From JAJRTE01 sp964418585 (GTDB lineage Bacteria > Myxococcota_A > UBA796 > JAJRTE01), in NCBI GenBank assembly GCA_964418585.1, contig CAYQMG010000074.1, forward strand, positions 1-64,000: DNA of 64,000 nucleotides. Direction: 5' to 3'. Of this stretch, positions 1-9,179 are shown piece by piece. The notes under the pieces are model-generated. The model made no database searches. It was not told where the DNA came from and saw only the letters and a list, made by a program, of their open reading frames with translations. The translations under genes and the position numbers were made by a program. The first letter of the stretch is position 1, and the number at the start of each line of letters is the position of its first letter.

Positions 1-239
1 AGGCGGAGGGAGTGACGATGCCCTACACGGTGGAGGATTACAAGAGGGACCTTCTCAAAGAGGTGGTGAAAGCGATTCCAGCCGAGGAGATCCTGTCCCG
101 ATTCGACCCCGAGGAGCGGCTTCGGGGGCTCCCTCCCGAGGAGATCCTGTCCCGATTCGACCCCGAGGAGCGACTCCGAGGGCTATCTGTGGAGCAGATT
201 CGGGCATACCTGGAGAAACTGCAACACGCAAAGGAATGA
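1..239 (+). CDS. C-terminal end of a protein with PEERLRGL-type repeats (5' truncated)
   Basis: The reading frame is open to the left edge, so this is the tail of a gene that starts outside the window. The codons before the first ATG (18) read A-E-G-V-T-M-P-Y-T, matching A-E-G-L-E-M-P-Y-T in the full-length paralogue at 17213-18172; that is why I read it as a fragment and not a 75-residue gene. After a short helical stretch it carries repeats of the form PEEILSRF / PEERLRGL and ends in a Leu-rich helix. The repeats are probably amphipathic helices. The function of the whole protein is unknown; see the paralogue for the core domain. Confidence 0.8.
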   Translation, partial: AEGVTMPYTVEDYKRDLLKEVVKAIPAEEILSRFDPEERLRGLPPEEILSRFDPEERLRGLSVEQIRAYLEKLQHAKE

Positions 240-504
240 CCCTCCTGCGACATTCCGACTGGTGAGCCGACTCGCAATCTCCAGCCAATCTCTGTTCTCC
301 TCCGCCCATGAGTACCCTGCGCGACTCAATCGGGAAACTCGAGGACAGGACAGACACGTGAATGGCAGCGGGCTCGAAGTCCGGTTTCCCAGGGCCCTCC
401 CCGGCGGTTCCTTTCCTCGAGCCCGTTACCCGAGATGGAAACCGGCGTGACGTCCCCTTCATATTGCCAACCGCGGCTGCACCTGGCTCTGCCGGCGACG
501 TGAC

Positions 505-534
505 TTGAAATGAGCAACCGCTCAATGGTAGAAC
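505..534 (+). promoter_or_regulatory. Promoter with internal palindrome upstream of the aminotransferase
   Basis: TTGAAA (505-510) and TAGAAC (529-534) are 18 bp apart. A perfect inverted repeat, TGAGC-AACC-GCTCA (511-524), fills the spacer, which is a classic operator position. The leader to the start codon at 658 would be about 115 nt. The rest of the gap 240-657 holds nothing else I can support. Confidence 0.5.
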
Positions 535-657
535 AGTCTCGAAGCGGCCATCGAGCCAGCAGTCCGTCACCTGGAAGAGGCGCCGACTTCCTGCAGGACG
601 TCCTCCTGGGGTCCGTTCCTGTTTCTGGCGCACGTGTTGCAAAAGGAGCGAAACACC

Positions 658-1863
658 ATGACCATCGAGTTGGCGCACCGAATCGACCGACTTCCCCCCT
701 ACATCCTCGGGCGTATCAAGCAGCTCACGCATGAGCTTCGGAGTTCCGGGGCGGATGTAATCGACTTGAACATGGGGAACCCTCGTGATCCCACACCGGG
801 CCTGATCGTGGACAAGCTCAGAGAAGCAGTGGAGGATCCACGGAATCAACGGTACTCGGTAAGTGTAGGATTGTACAACCTGCGTCGGGAGGTTGCGCGG
901 AAGTACGAACGGAGATGGGGTGTTGCCCTCGACCCGGACAAGGAAGTCATCGCTGTAATCGGATCCAAGGAGGGTTTTTCGCACATCTGCCTTGCGCTCC
1001 TGGGCCCTGGAGACACTGCAGTGGTGACGGACCCGGCGTTTCCCATCCACACCTACGGTGTCGTGCTGGCTGGCGCCAACGTGATCAAGGTACCTCTCGA
1101 GGGCGGAGAACGGCTTCTGCCCCGGATCGAGCACGTGCTGGAGCACCTGATTCCGAAGCCGAAGGTGCTGATCTTGAACTTTCCCAACAACCCGACCACC
1201 TGCTGCGTGGACGCTGAGTTCTGGGAGCGGGTAGTGGCCATGGCTCGGCGTCACGGGGTGGCGGTCATTTCTGATTTTGCCTATGGCGAAACCTGCTTCG
1301 ATGGATACGAGGCCCCGAGTTTCATGCAGGCCCCTGGTGCCCGTGAAGTTGGGGTGGAATTCACGACGATGAGCAAGGCCTACAACATGGCCGGTTGGCG
1401 GATCGGTTTCTGCGTGGGCAACCGGGACATGATTCGAGGACTGGCCACGATCAAGGGCTACTACGATTACGGAATTTTTCAGGCCGTTCAGATAGCCACG
1501 ATCATCGCCCTGCGGGAATGCGACGAAGCAGTACGGGAGCAGGCTGCGATATACCAGGCCCGGCGCGACGTTTTGGTAGAGGTGGTGCGCCGTATCGGGT
1601 GGGAAGTCACCCCGCCCAAGGCTACGATGTTTGTCTGGGCCAAGGTCAAACCCGAGCACCTGGAACGGTACGGAGGGCGCACTGTGGATTTCTGCCTGGA
1701 CATGGTCGAGCGTGCAGAAGTGGCGATGTGCCCGGGAGGGGGGTTTGGAGAGTTGGGCGAGGGATTCGTGCGAATCGCCATGGTGGAGAACGAGCACCGA
1801 ATTCGTCAAGCATTCCGGCAACTCGACCGCGTGCTCAACAAGGGAGCCGAGCGTATCCGCTAG
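658..1863 (+). CDS. alaC: AlaC-like alanine (glutamate-pyruvate) aminotransferase
   Basis: Class I/II PLP-dependent aminotransferase of 401 residues, cytoplasmic. The ATG at 658 follows AAAGGAG at a good distance; an in-frame GTG at 634 lies upstream of that ribosome-binding site and is rejected. The N-terminal IDRLPPYI, then LNMGNP, the Asn of NFPNNPT, the Asp of ISDFAYG, the PLP lysine K240 in TTMSKAYNMAGWRIGF, and IKGYYDYG follow E. coli AlaC (YfdZ) closely. AlaC makes alanine from pyruvate and glutamate. LL-diaminopimelate aminotransferases are the nearest alternative, but the N-terminus and the VEFTTMSKAYNMAGW segment favour AlaC. An alanine dehydrogenase follows on the same strand. Confidence 0.85.
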   Translation: MTIELAHRIDRLPPYILGRIKQLTHELRSSGADVIDLNMGNPRDPTPGLIVDKLREAVEDPRNQRYSVSVGLYNLRREVARKYERRWGVALDPDKEVIAVIGSKEGFSHICLALLGPGDTAVVTDPAFPIHTYGVVLAGANVIKVPLEGGERLLPRIEHVLEHLIPKPKVLILNFPNNPTTCCVDAEFWERVVAMARRHGVAVISDFAYGETCFDGYEAPSFMQAPGAREVGVEFTTMSKAYNMAGWRIGFCVGNRDMIRGLATIKGYYDYGIFQAVQIATIIALRECDEAVREQAAIYQARRDVLVEVVRRIGWEVTPPKATMFVWAKVKPEHLERYGGRTVDFCLDMVERAEVAMCPGGGFGELGEGFVRIAMVENEHRIRQAFRQLDRVLNKGAERIR

Positions 1864-1893
1864 CGGATCTGTGGAGCGATGGCGAGGTTTTGG

Positions 1894-1922
1894 TTGCCGG
1901 ACCCGTCATATTGAAGTATATC
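1894..1922 (+). promoter_or_regulatory. Promoter for alanine dehydrogenase
   Basis: TTGCCG (1894-1899) and TATATC (1917-1922) with a 17 bp spacer, in the 200 bp gap after the aminotransferase. It suggests that ald has its own start of transcription, with a leader of about 135 nt. Confidence 0.5.
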
Positions 1923-2063
1923 GGGCAGCACCGAGAATTCGTGAGTGGTTCGTATGCCCCAAACCAGGTGCCTCGAGGCCAGGCTCGCCGGACGACGCCG
2001 TGTCCGGGCAAGGCGATACGGGTGAGCCGTTTCGAGCGACCGTGCCCATCGGGAGGATGAACG

Positions 2064-3176
2064 ATGATCATCGGAACGCCTACAGAAATCAAGGACAATG
2101 AATACCGTGTCGGACTGATTCCGAATGCGGTCCACCAGTTGACCAACATGGGCCATCGCGTTCTGATCCAAAAGGGTGCCGGGCTGGGAAGCGGCATCGG
2201 GGACGAGGAGTATGTGGCCGCAGGTGCGGAAATCGTGCCCACAGCGGACGAGGTGTTCGGGGCCAGCGACATCGTAGTGAAGGTCAAGGAACCCCTGCCC
2301 GAAGAGTACGGCAAACTCAGAAAGGACCAGATCCTCTATACCTTCCTTCACCTCGCTCCGGTTCCGGAACTGACCAAGGCATTGCTCGAACAAGAAATCA
2401 TTGGTATCGCCTACGAGACGATCCTGGAAGACGGCGCACTCCCCTGCCTCATCCCCATGAGTGAGGTGGCAGGACGCATGGCTGTCCAGATCGGTGCACA
2501 CCTGTTGGAGCGACCTCAGGGAGGCCGAGGGATTCTTTTGGGGGGGGTTCCTGGTGTGCCGCCTTCGAACGTGATCGTCATTGGTGCCGGGGTGGTCGGT
2601 CTGAACGCCATCAAGATTGCGCACGGCATGGGCGCCAGGACCACCGTGATCGACATCGATCCGCGACAGCTCCGCAAGATCGACGACCTGTTCCATGGCC
2701 AGGTAGTGACCCTCATGTCCAACCCGCTGAACATTGAGGGAGCCTTGCGGCGGGCGGACCTCTTGGTGGGGGCGGTGCTCGTCACCGGTGCCAAGGCGCC
2801 TCACATCGTCACCCGGGAAATGCTCGGCGTCATGAAAAAGGACAGTGTCATCGTGGACGTCTCCGTGGACCAAGGAGGGTGCGTCGAGACCATCCATCCT
2901 ACCAGCCACAGCAATCCCACCTACTTCGTTGACGGCGTGCTCCACTACGGAGTTGCCAACATCCCTGGCGCGGTACCTCGCACCTCCACCTACGCGCTCT
3001 CCAACGCAACCATGCCCTACCTCTATCGCATCGTGGAGATGGGGTTGAAGAAGGCCATCGAGTCCTCTGAGGCCCTTCGGCAAGGCGTAAACGTGTACCG
3101 CGGACACCTCACCTACAAGGCGGTCGCGGACGACCAGGGCCTGCCTTACACGCCACTCGAAAAGGTGTTCGCCTAG
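2064..3176 (+). CDS. ald: Alanine dehydrogenase
   Basis: NAD-dependent oxidative deamination of L-alanine to pyruvate and ammonium, or the reverse. The 370 residues match the family's usual length (about 370). Key residues are in place: R15 (EYRVGLIP), K75 (KVKEPLP), H96 (TFLHLAP), the Rossmann motif GAGVVGLNA at about 174-182, and D269 (VSVDQGG). The ATG at 2064 follows GGGAGGATGA. With the upstream AlaC-like enzyme it could interconvert pyruvate, alanine and glutamate nitrogen; the separate promoter in between suggests independent control. Confidence 0.96.
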   Translation: MIIGTPTEIKDNEYRVGLIPNAVHQLTNMGHRVLIQKGAGLGSGIGDEEYVAAGAEIVPTADEVFGASDIVVKVKEPLPEEYGKLRKDQILYTFLHLAPVPELTKALLEQEIIGIAYETILEDGALPCLIPMSEVAGRMAVQIGAHLLERPQGGRGILLGGVPGVPPSNVIVIGAGVVGLNAIKIAHGMGARTTVIDIDPRQLRKIDDLFHGQVVTLMSNPLNIEGALRRADLLVGAVLVTGAKAPHIVTREMLGVMKKDSVIVDVSVDQGGCVETIHPTSHSNPTYFVDGVLHYGVANIPGAVPRTSTYALSNATMPYLYRIVEMGLKKAIESSEALRQGVNVYRGHLTYKAVADDQGLPYTPLEKVFA

Positions 3177-3312
3177 TCGTTCCCACCCTTCCGCGCCCCT
3201 CTGCACCTTGCACGCACCGGTTCGAACCCGCCCTACGTCCAGATACCGACCCTCTTTTCCATCCAACCTTGGGTTCATTTCTACTCCGCGCACACGGCAG
3301 AGAAGGGCTTCA

Positions 3313-3341
3313 TTGATCGGTCGCACTCGCTGGGGTAAGTT
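3313..3341 (+). promoter_or_regulatory. Candidate promoter for the giant MopE-repeat protein
   Basis: TTGATC (3313-3318), 17 bp, TAAGTT (3336-3341). The -10 box is a weak match. The start codon at 3372 has GGAGGAGCGATC just upstream. Confidence 0.35.
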
Positions 3342-3371
3342 GAACGCTGAAAACGAGATGGAGGAGCGATC

Positions 3372-6300
3372 ATGTTGCAGCGGCCTTGGCGGACGGCGAG
3401 CGTGGCCTTGACTCTGATTTCCTACCTGTTCATTCTGGCGTGGGCCGGGTGTGGTCAACCTTCAGGAGACGACGACGAATCCTTGCCATCAGAATCGAAC
3501 ACGCCTCCCATGACCGGAGAGGAATCGCCGCCGACCACCCCCACGTGGCCAGGCACCGAGGCCACAGGTACACCCAACCCGCTCCTCATGGACCAGGATG
3601 CAGACGGTTACTCCATCGGCGACGGGGACTGCGACGACCAGGACCCTGCCGTGCACCCGGGTGCCGAGGAAACCCCTTATGACGGTATCGACCAGGATTG
3701 CTCCGGGGCAGACCTCACCGACGTGGACGACGACGGCCACGAGGCAGACATAGTCGGCGGGGACGACTGCGACGACCAGGATCCGAACACCCATGCAGGG
3801 GCCGAGGAACTGGGGGACGGTATCGACAACGACTGTGACGGCTCCGTGGACGAAGGCCTAGACACCGCCGACGACGACGGAGACGGCTTCGCCGAGGTCG
3901 AGGGAGACTGCGACGACGAAAACCCCGACGTTCACCCCGAGGCCCAGGAGGTGCCCTATGACGGGGTAGACCAGGACTGCAACGGATCAGACCTCACAGA
4001 TGTCGACCAGGACGGGTACGACGGCGGCATCGAGGCCCCGGAGGACTGCGACGACCAGGACAGTGGCGCCTACCCCGGAGCCACCGAGGTCCCTTATGAT
4101 GGAGTGGACCAGGACTGCGACGGCTCCGACCTCACCGACGTCGACCAGGATGGGATCCCGGGCGGCCCAGAAGGCACGGATTGCAACGACGAGAACCCGT
4201 CCATCCACCCAGGGGCGGAGGAGATTCCCTACGACGGGATCGACCAGGACTGTACAGGAGCAGACCTCACCGACGTGGATGAAGACGGATACGAAGGTAT
4301 CGACGCCGGAGGGGACGACTGCGACGACCAGGACCCCGATACCCACCCGAACGCAGACGAAACCCCCTACGACGGGATCGACCAGAATTGCAACGGCTCC
4401 GACCTCACCGACGTCGACCAGGACGGATACGACGGCATCGACGCCGGAGGGGACGACTGCGACGACCAGGATGTCAACACATTCCCGGGCGCCACCGAAT
4501 TCGCCGATGGGAAGGACAACGACTGCGACGGCTGGATCGACGAAGATCTCAGCACCACCGATGACGACCAGGACGGCCAGTCTGAAGCGGACGGTGACTG
4601 CGACGACTACGACGACACCATCTACCTCGGCGCCCCGGAGACCCCCTATGACGGTATCGACCAGGACTGCGACGGCTCAGACCTCACTGACGTCGACAAC
4701 GACGGATTCTCTTCCTCCACCGTGTCGGAGGGGACCGACTGCAATGACGACGACGCATCCGTCTATCCCGGTGCGACCGAGACTCCCTACGACGACATCG
4801 ACCAGGACTGCGACGGCTCAGACCTCACCGACGTCGACCAGGACGGATACGACGCAGAAACGGTTCCAGGCGGCTCAGACTGCGACGACCAGGATGCCAT
4901 GGTGCATCCGGGTGCCGTTGAGACTCCCTACGACGGGATCGACCAGGATTGCGACGGCTCCGACCTCACCGACGTCGACAACGACGGCCACGACGCCACC
5001 GTCGCTGGCGGGGACGACTGCAACGATGGCGACGAGGCGATCCACCCGGGCGCGGAGGAACTGTGCGACGACATCGACAACAACTGCGACAATGTCGTGG
5101 ACAAGGACGCTGTCGACCGCAGCACCTACTTCACCGATGGGGATCACGACGGTTTCGGCAACCCAGAAAACCCACAACTCGCTTGCGCGCCCACCGGCAG
5201 CCTCGTCGAGGACAACTCGGATTGCGACGACACTTCCGCCGACATTCACCCGGGCGCCGACGAGACCTGCAATGAACTGGACGACGACTGCGACGGCTCC
5301 GTCGACGAGGGCGTCCAGACCACTTTCTACGAGGACGCCGACTCGGACGGATTCGGAAATCCCGACGCCGACACCGACGCCTGCTCTGCACCCGATGGCT
5401 ACGTGTCCAACCCGGACGACTGTGACGACACCGACGCCAACACCTTCCCCAACGCCACCGAAACTTGCGACGAACGCGACAACGACTGTGACGGCTCCAT
5501 CGATGAGGGCGTTCAGACTACTTTCTTCCTCGACGCAGACTCCGACGGATTCGGGAACCCGGACAAAACCACCTTGGCCTGCTCTGCACCCGATGGCTAT
5601 GTCTCCGACAACACCGACTGCCGGGACACGAACGACCTGATCAACCCGGCGCAGCAAGAATCCTGCAACGGCCTGGACGACGACTGTGACGGCTCCATCG
5701 ACGAAGGCGTCCTCCGAACCTTCTACCTCGACGCAGACGACGACCGGTTCGGAGACCCCAATAGCCCGGACGAAACCTGCGCTCCTGCGCCGGGATATGT
5801 GTCCGACAACACCGATTGCGACGACACCAACCCGAACATCCACCCCGGAGCCGCTGAAACCTGCAACGAACTCGACGACGACTGCGACGGCTCCATCGAC
5901 GAAGGCGTCCAATCCACCTTCTTCCTCGACTCAGACGGCGACGGCTACGGCAACCCGGACGTCACCACACCCGCCTGCTCCGTACCCTCAGGCTTCGCCG
6001 ACAACAGCACCGATTGCAACGACGCCAACCCGGACATCCACCCCGGAGCCGCCGAAACCTGCAACGAACTCGACGACGATTGCGACAACTCCGTCGACGA
6101 AGGCGTCCAATCCACCTTCTTCCTCGATTCAGACGGCGACGGCTACGGCACTCCGGACGTGACCACCCTCGCCTGCTCCGCACCCTCCGGCTTCACCACC
6201 GATGCCACCGACTGCAACGACTCCACCGCCAACATCCACCCCGGGGCGAGCGAAACCTGCAACGCACTCGATGACGACTGCGATGGCTCCGTCGACGAGG

Positions 6301-8222
6301 GCGTCCAGACCACCTTCTTCCTCGACTCAGACGGCGACGGCTACGGCAACCCATCCGCTACCACCCTCGCCTGCGCTCCTCCAGACGGGTACGTCTCCGA
6401 CAATACCGACTGCAACGACAACCTCGATCAGGTCCATCCCGGGGCTCCTGAATTGTGCAACGCCATCGACGACGACTGCGACGGCGCCGTGGATGGAGAC
6501 ACCACGACCTGCTCCAATTGCACCGACGGAGCCTGTCCCGTCGAAAACGTCCGGGACGGCTCCACCGTCGAGGGGGAGGACCTCTTCTACCAGTATGCCC
6601 CCGTCTCACCAGGCGAAGGCTTCATCAAGGCCAACTGGGACGCTGCCAACGGTGCCACCGGCTACGTCGTCTCCGTGGGAACCGCTCAAGGCACCTCCAA
6701 CATACTCGAACCCACCGAGGTCGGAAATGTTACCCAGGTCCAAATCACCGGCCTCACCCTCCAGGGCGCCTGGACCGGCACCACCTACTTCGTCTCCGTC
6801 TCCGCCATCGGCTCCACCGGTTCCTTGACACCTGCCGCCTGGTCCAACGGCGTCCGCATCGCCGAGGCCGAAACCTGGGACGGCCGCTCCACAACCGGCC
6901 TCAACGGCGGATTCAGTCAAGATTGGCCACAAACAGGCGTCACCTCCTTCTTCGGCGAGCACTACTTCGAATCCGTGATCATCGACTCCAGTACCACCGT
7001 AAGCGTCCAGGGCTGGGGCAAGGAAGACCACGTCACACCCGGCATATCCTCCTCAGACCCGGCCGTCACCAATCCCGCCGATGGATGGATCTCCATTCAC
7101 GCCAACGACATCACCATCGATGGGATCATCACCGCCTCTGGTCGCGGCTATGGCGGTGGAGGTGGTGGCAACTCCACATGTGGCTCCGGCTCACAACCCG
7201 GCAATGGCGGCACAGGCGGACTGGGAGGGAACGGCGGAATCAGCGGCGGAACTTGCGCCACACCATCAGCAGGAGGGGGCGGCGGGGGGTCCCCCGGCGG
7301 CCTGGGCAAAAACTATGGCGGTGATGGCAACATGTACGGTGGCGGTGGAGGCTCGTCCGGACAACGGGGCGCAGAGGCAGGCGGCGACGGCGGACAGAAC
7401 GGCGGTGGCCCCAATCCCGGCCTCGCCGGCACAACCGCCTCCATCGGCGGCACCGGTGTGTCTCCTTCTCAAAACAATGCTCGAGGTGGGGATGGAGGCA
7501 CCGGCGAATTTGGCCCAGGCGGAGGGGGGGGCGCGGGAGCCAACAGCGCATCCTCCGCTGGAGGAGGCGGCGGAGGCTACGGCGGAGGCGGGGGAGGCGG
7601 CAACGAAAACGCCGGCGGGGGAGGCGGCGGAGGGTCCGGAGGCGTCACCCCAACCACTACCGGCGGCTACTCGCCGGGCGGTGCGGGCGCAGGGCCATTC
7701 GGAGGCACGGGCGGATTGCCCGGCAACTGCCCAGCACACCCGGGCCAGGACGGCGGATACGCCACCTCCGGTGGCAACGGTGACGATACAACCGACCGCT
7801 CCCTACGCCTCGGCTCCGGCGGCGGGGGAGGCGGCGGCGACACGGGCGGCCAAAGCGCCGGCGGGGGAGGCGGTGCGGGCGGGGGCGCCATCTTCCTCGA
7901 CGCCACACGTTCATTCACCCTCACGCTCAACGGCCGCATTCTCGCAAACGGCGCCGGCGGGGGAGGCGGCGGCCGCGACGACAACAGTTGCCGCGTCGGT
8001 GGCGCAGGCGGCCGCGGCGCTGGTGGCGGTATCCTCATCCAGGCCCGCCAGATCAACATCGCTACCGCTTCCCCTGAACACATCAGTGCTCGAGGCGCCG
8101 ATGGGGCAACCACCAACGGTGGAACCATCAAGCTCTTCTACGACACATTCTCCGGCGAAAAACCCGGCCCGGAAAACGCCGGACGTGTCCACGACGCCGG
8201 TCCCATGTCCTACGACGAGTAA
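3372..8222 (+). CDS. Giant secreted MopE-repeat protein with Gly-rich C-terminal region (1616 aa)
   Basis: Probably a surface or released protein. Residues 1-27 form a signal peptide ending AWAGC, a lipobox-like site with Trp instead of Leu at -3. A Pro/Thr-rich linker follows. From about 74 to 1046 there are 18 MopE-type units (DCDD..., HPGA, DGIDQDCDG; Pfam putative metal-binding motif). The first ten are short (about 45-48 residues, TPYDGIDQDCDGSDLTDVD); the next seven are 66 residues each (ETCNELDDDCDGSIDEG); the last is short. Residues 1055-1166 look like a fibronectin-III-type sandwich, and 1257-1557 are very Gly-rich (GGGGG runs). The ATG has a strong ribosome-binding site. The acidic loops should bind Ca2+ or another metal, but the ligand and role are unknown. 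Two more MopE proteins are encoded in this window. Confidence 0.85.
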   Translation: MLQRPWRTASVALTLISYLFILAWAGCGQPSGDDDESLPSESNTPPMTGEESPPTTPTWPGTEATGTPNPLLMDQDADGYSIGDGDCDDQDPAVHPGAEETPYDGIDQDCSGADLTDVDDDGHEADIVGGDDCDDQDPNTHAGAEELGDGIDNDCDGSVDEGLDTADDDGDGFAEVEGDCDDENPDVHPEAQEVPYDGVDQDCNGSDLTDVDQDGYDGGIEAPEDCDDQDSGAYPGATEVPYDGVDQDCDGSDLTDVDQDGIPGGPEGTDCNDENPSIHPGAEEIPYDGIDQDCTGADLTDVDEDGYEGIDAGGDDCDDQDPDTHPNADETPYDGIDQNCNGSDLTDVDQDGYDGIDAGGDDCDDQDVNTFPGATEFADGKDNDCDGWIDEDLSTTDDDQDGQSEADGDCDDYDDTIYLGAPETPYDGIDQDCDGSDLTDVDNDGFSSSTVSEGTDCNDDDASVYPGATETPYDDIDQDCDGSDLTDVDQDGYDAETVPGGSDCDDQDAMVHPGAVETPYDGIDQDCDGSDLTDVDNDGHDATVAGGDDCNDGDEAIHPGAEELCDDIDNNCDNVVDKDAVDRSTYFTDGDHDGFGNPENPQLACAPTGSLVEDNSDCDDTSADIHPGADETCNELDDDCDGSVDEGVQTTFYEDADSDGFGNPDADTDACSAPDGYVSNPDDCDDTDANTFPNATETCDERDNDCDGSIDEGVQTTFFLDADSDGFGNPDKTTLACSAPDGYVSDNTDCRDTNDLINPAQQESCNGLDDDCDGSIDEGVLRTFYLDADDDRFGDPNSPDETCAPAPGYVSDNTDCDDTNPNIHPGAAETCNELDDDCDGSIDEGVQSTFFLDSDGDGYGNPDVTTPACSVPSGFADNSTDCNDANPDIHPGAAETCNELDDDCDNSVDEGVQSTFFLDSDGDGYGTPDVTTLACSAPSGFTTDATDCNDSTANIHPGASETCNALDDDCDGSVDEGVQTTFFLDSDGDGYGNPSATTLACAPPDGYVSDNTDCNDNLDQVHPGAPELCNAIDDDCDGAVDGDTTTCSNCTDGACPVENVRDGSTVEGEDLFYQYAPVSPGEGFIKANWDAANGATGYVVSVGTAQGTSNILEPTEVGNVTQVQITGLTLQGAWTGTTYFVSVSAIGSTGSLTPAAWSNGVRIAEAETWDGRSTTGLNGGFSQDWPQTGVTSFFGEHYFESVIIDSSTTVSVQGWGKEDHVTPGISSSDPAVTNPADGWISIHANDITIDGIITASGRGYGGGGGGNSTCGSGSQPGNGGTGGLGGNGGISGGTCATPSAGGGGGGSPGGLGKNYGGDGNMYGGGGGSSGQRGAEAGGDGGQNGGGPNPGLAGTTASIGGTGVSPSQNNARGGDGGTGEFGPGGGGGAGANSASSAGGGGGGYGGGGGGGNENAGGGGGGGSGGVTPTTTGGYSPGGAGAGPFGGTGGLPGNCPAHPGQDGGYATSGGNGDDTTDRSLRLGSGGGGGGGDTGGQSAGGGGGAGGGAIFLDATRSFTLTLNGRILANGAGGGGGGRDDNSCRVGGAGGRGAGGGILIQARQINIATASPEHISARGADGATTNGGTIKLFYDTFSGEKPGPENAGRVHDAGPMSYDE
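3595..6510 (+). repeat. In-gene tandem MopE repeats of two size classes
   Basis: Roughly 3595-5060 holds ten units of about 135-144 bp; 5060-6470 holds seven units of 198 bp with a different consensus; a final short unit ends near 6510. Neighbouring units within a class are much more alike than units across classes, which indicates two separate rounds of tandem expansion. Confidence 0.8.
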
Positions 8223-8293
8223 CCTCCCACCTCCCTTGGCACCCCCCATTCCAGTTCTGCAGTCCTGGCACGCCTTCTATCCCACATTTCTTC

Positions 8294-8358
8294 TTGACAC
8301 CCCCTGGTACCGCATGTTATTCGACTATCGAGTCGATTTTCGACTCCCTGGTCGAAAA
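8294..8358 (+). promoter_or_regulatory. Promoter with two adjacent palindromic operators upstream of tetR
   Basis: TTGACA (8294-8299), 17 bp, then a weak TTATTC (8317-8322). Two inverted repeats follow directly: TCGACT-ATCG-AGTCGA (8321-8336) and TTTTCGAC-TCCCTG-GTCGAAAA (8337-8358). They share the TCGAC half-site, overlap the -10 and start region, and lie before the TetR gene at 8480. This is the expected layout for TetR autorepression; which protein binds is inference. Confidence 0.55.
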
Positions 8359-8479
8359 ATAGCCGCCGGTCGGCACTGGAACGTGACCAGGCGGGCATGC
8401 CTCTGGCCGGGTGGAGCATGAACAGGACAGAATGCCCGCCAGGGGATTTCAGGTGCCGCCGGGACGAGGCGAGGAAGGC

Positions 8480-9172
8480 ATGGAGCGCAAGCGTGTCAGT
8501 GCGACGAATCGTCGCCGAAAGCGAGAGCGTGAAGCTCGAATAGCCCTGATCCGCCGTGCCGGGACTCGAGTATTTTCCCAGTACGGGTACCGGGTTGCGA
8601 CCATGGACATGGTGGCGAAAGAGGCGGAATTGGGGAAAGCCAGCCTCTACTACTACTACCCGACCAAGCAGGATCTGTTTGCCGACATTGTGTCTCAGGC
8701 GGCGGTGGATCTTTCTGAGGGCATGGCGCAGGTACTGGAGCCCGGTCCGGAGGCATCATCGAGTGGCGGCGAAGGAACACCAGGAGGGACCGAGCCGGAT
8801 GTTGAAGAAGCGCTGTGCAGTTTGGAGCGCATTCTGGGCTTTGCGTTGGACTACTTTGGCGCGCACCGGGAATTGCTGGCGTTGTTTTTGCCGCTGATAG
8901 CCGGGGGCCCCGGGCGGCTGGAGGACATGGTGGGTCCGGAGGTGGCCCGCCGGGTATTCGATGCCCATGCGCCGGTGTTCCGCCGATTGGAGCCATTGGG
9001 TCGATTGCTGTCTCCCGGGAACCGATTGTCCTCACTGGTTTCCAGCCTCCTGATCGGGATGGCGACCAAGGTATTGTACGGACCGGAGACGGATCTCCAG
9101 GAAGAGAAGGTGTTTTTCGTAAACCTGCTGCGTCGGGCACTGCGTGAGCAGGCCGGACCTACCACAGGATGA
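8480..9172 (+). CDS. TetR-family transcriptional regulator
   Basis: 230 residues from the ATG at 8480, which follows GAGGAAGG; an in-frame upstream start at 8411 has no such site. The N-terminus is a typical TetR helix-turn-helix: RRAGTRVFSQYGYRVATMDM, then AELGKASLYYYYPTKQDLF. The ligand domain has an Asp/Glu/Gly-rich insert (about residues 85-105) and is otherwise helical. It is the first gene of a run with the RND exporter 7 bp downstream, the LolA-like protein and the outer-membrane protein, so it most likely represses that cassette and itself through the palindromes at 8321-8358. The effector is unknown; a lipid or an amphiphile would fit the neighbours. Confidence 0.9.
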   Translation: MERKRVSATNRRRKREREARIALIRRAGTRVFSQYGYRVATMDMVAKEAELGKASLYYYYPTKQDLFADIVSQAAVDLSEGMAQVLEPGPEASSSGGEGTPGGTEPDVEEALCSLERILGFALDYFGAHRELLALFLPLIAGGPGRLEDMVGPEVARRVFDAHAPVFRRLEPLGRLLSPGNRLSSLVSSLLIGMATKVLYGPETDLQEEKVFFVNLLRRALREQAGPTTG

Positions 9173-9179
9173 AAAAGCG

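Noticed and set aside
55..1821. Long minus-strand open frame opposite the aminotransferase, and similar ones at 4875-5912, 51244-53412 and 9159-11711
   Set aside because: They mirror strongly coding plus-strand genes, carry no protein-family pattern and have no ribosome-binding sites; high GC leaves such shadows.
3215..3240. tRNA-like T-arm (GGTTCGAACC) before the giant MopE gene
   Set aside because: No acceptor, D or anticodon stem can be folded around it, and no CCA end is present.
3595..6510. CRISPR-like regular DNA repeats
   Set aside because: The period follows codons and encodes MopE protein motifs without unique spacers.
7140..8040. Mycobacterial PE_PGRS protein
   Set aside because: Gly-rich composition only; there is no PE domain, and the N-terminal part is a MopE protein with a Gram-negative signal.
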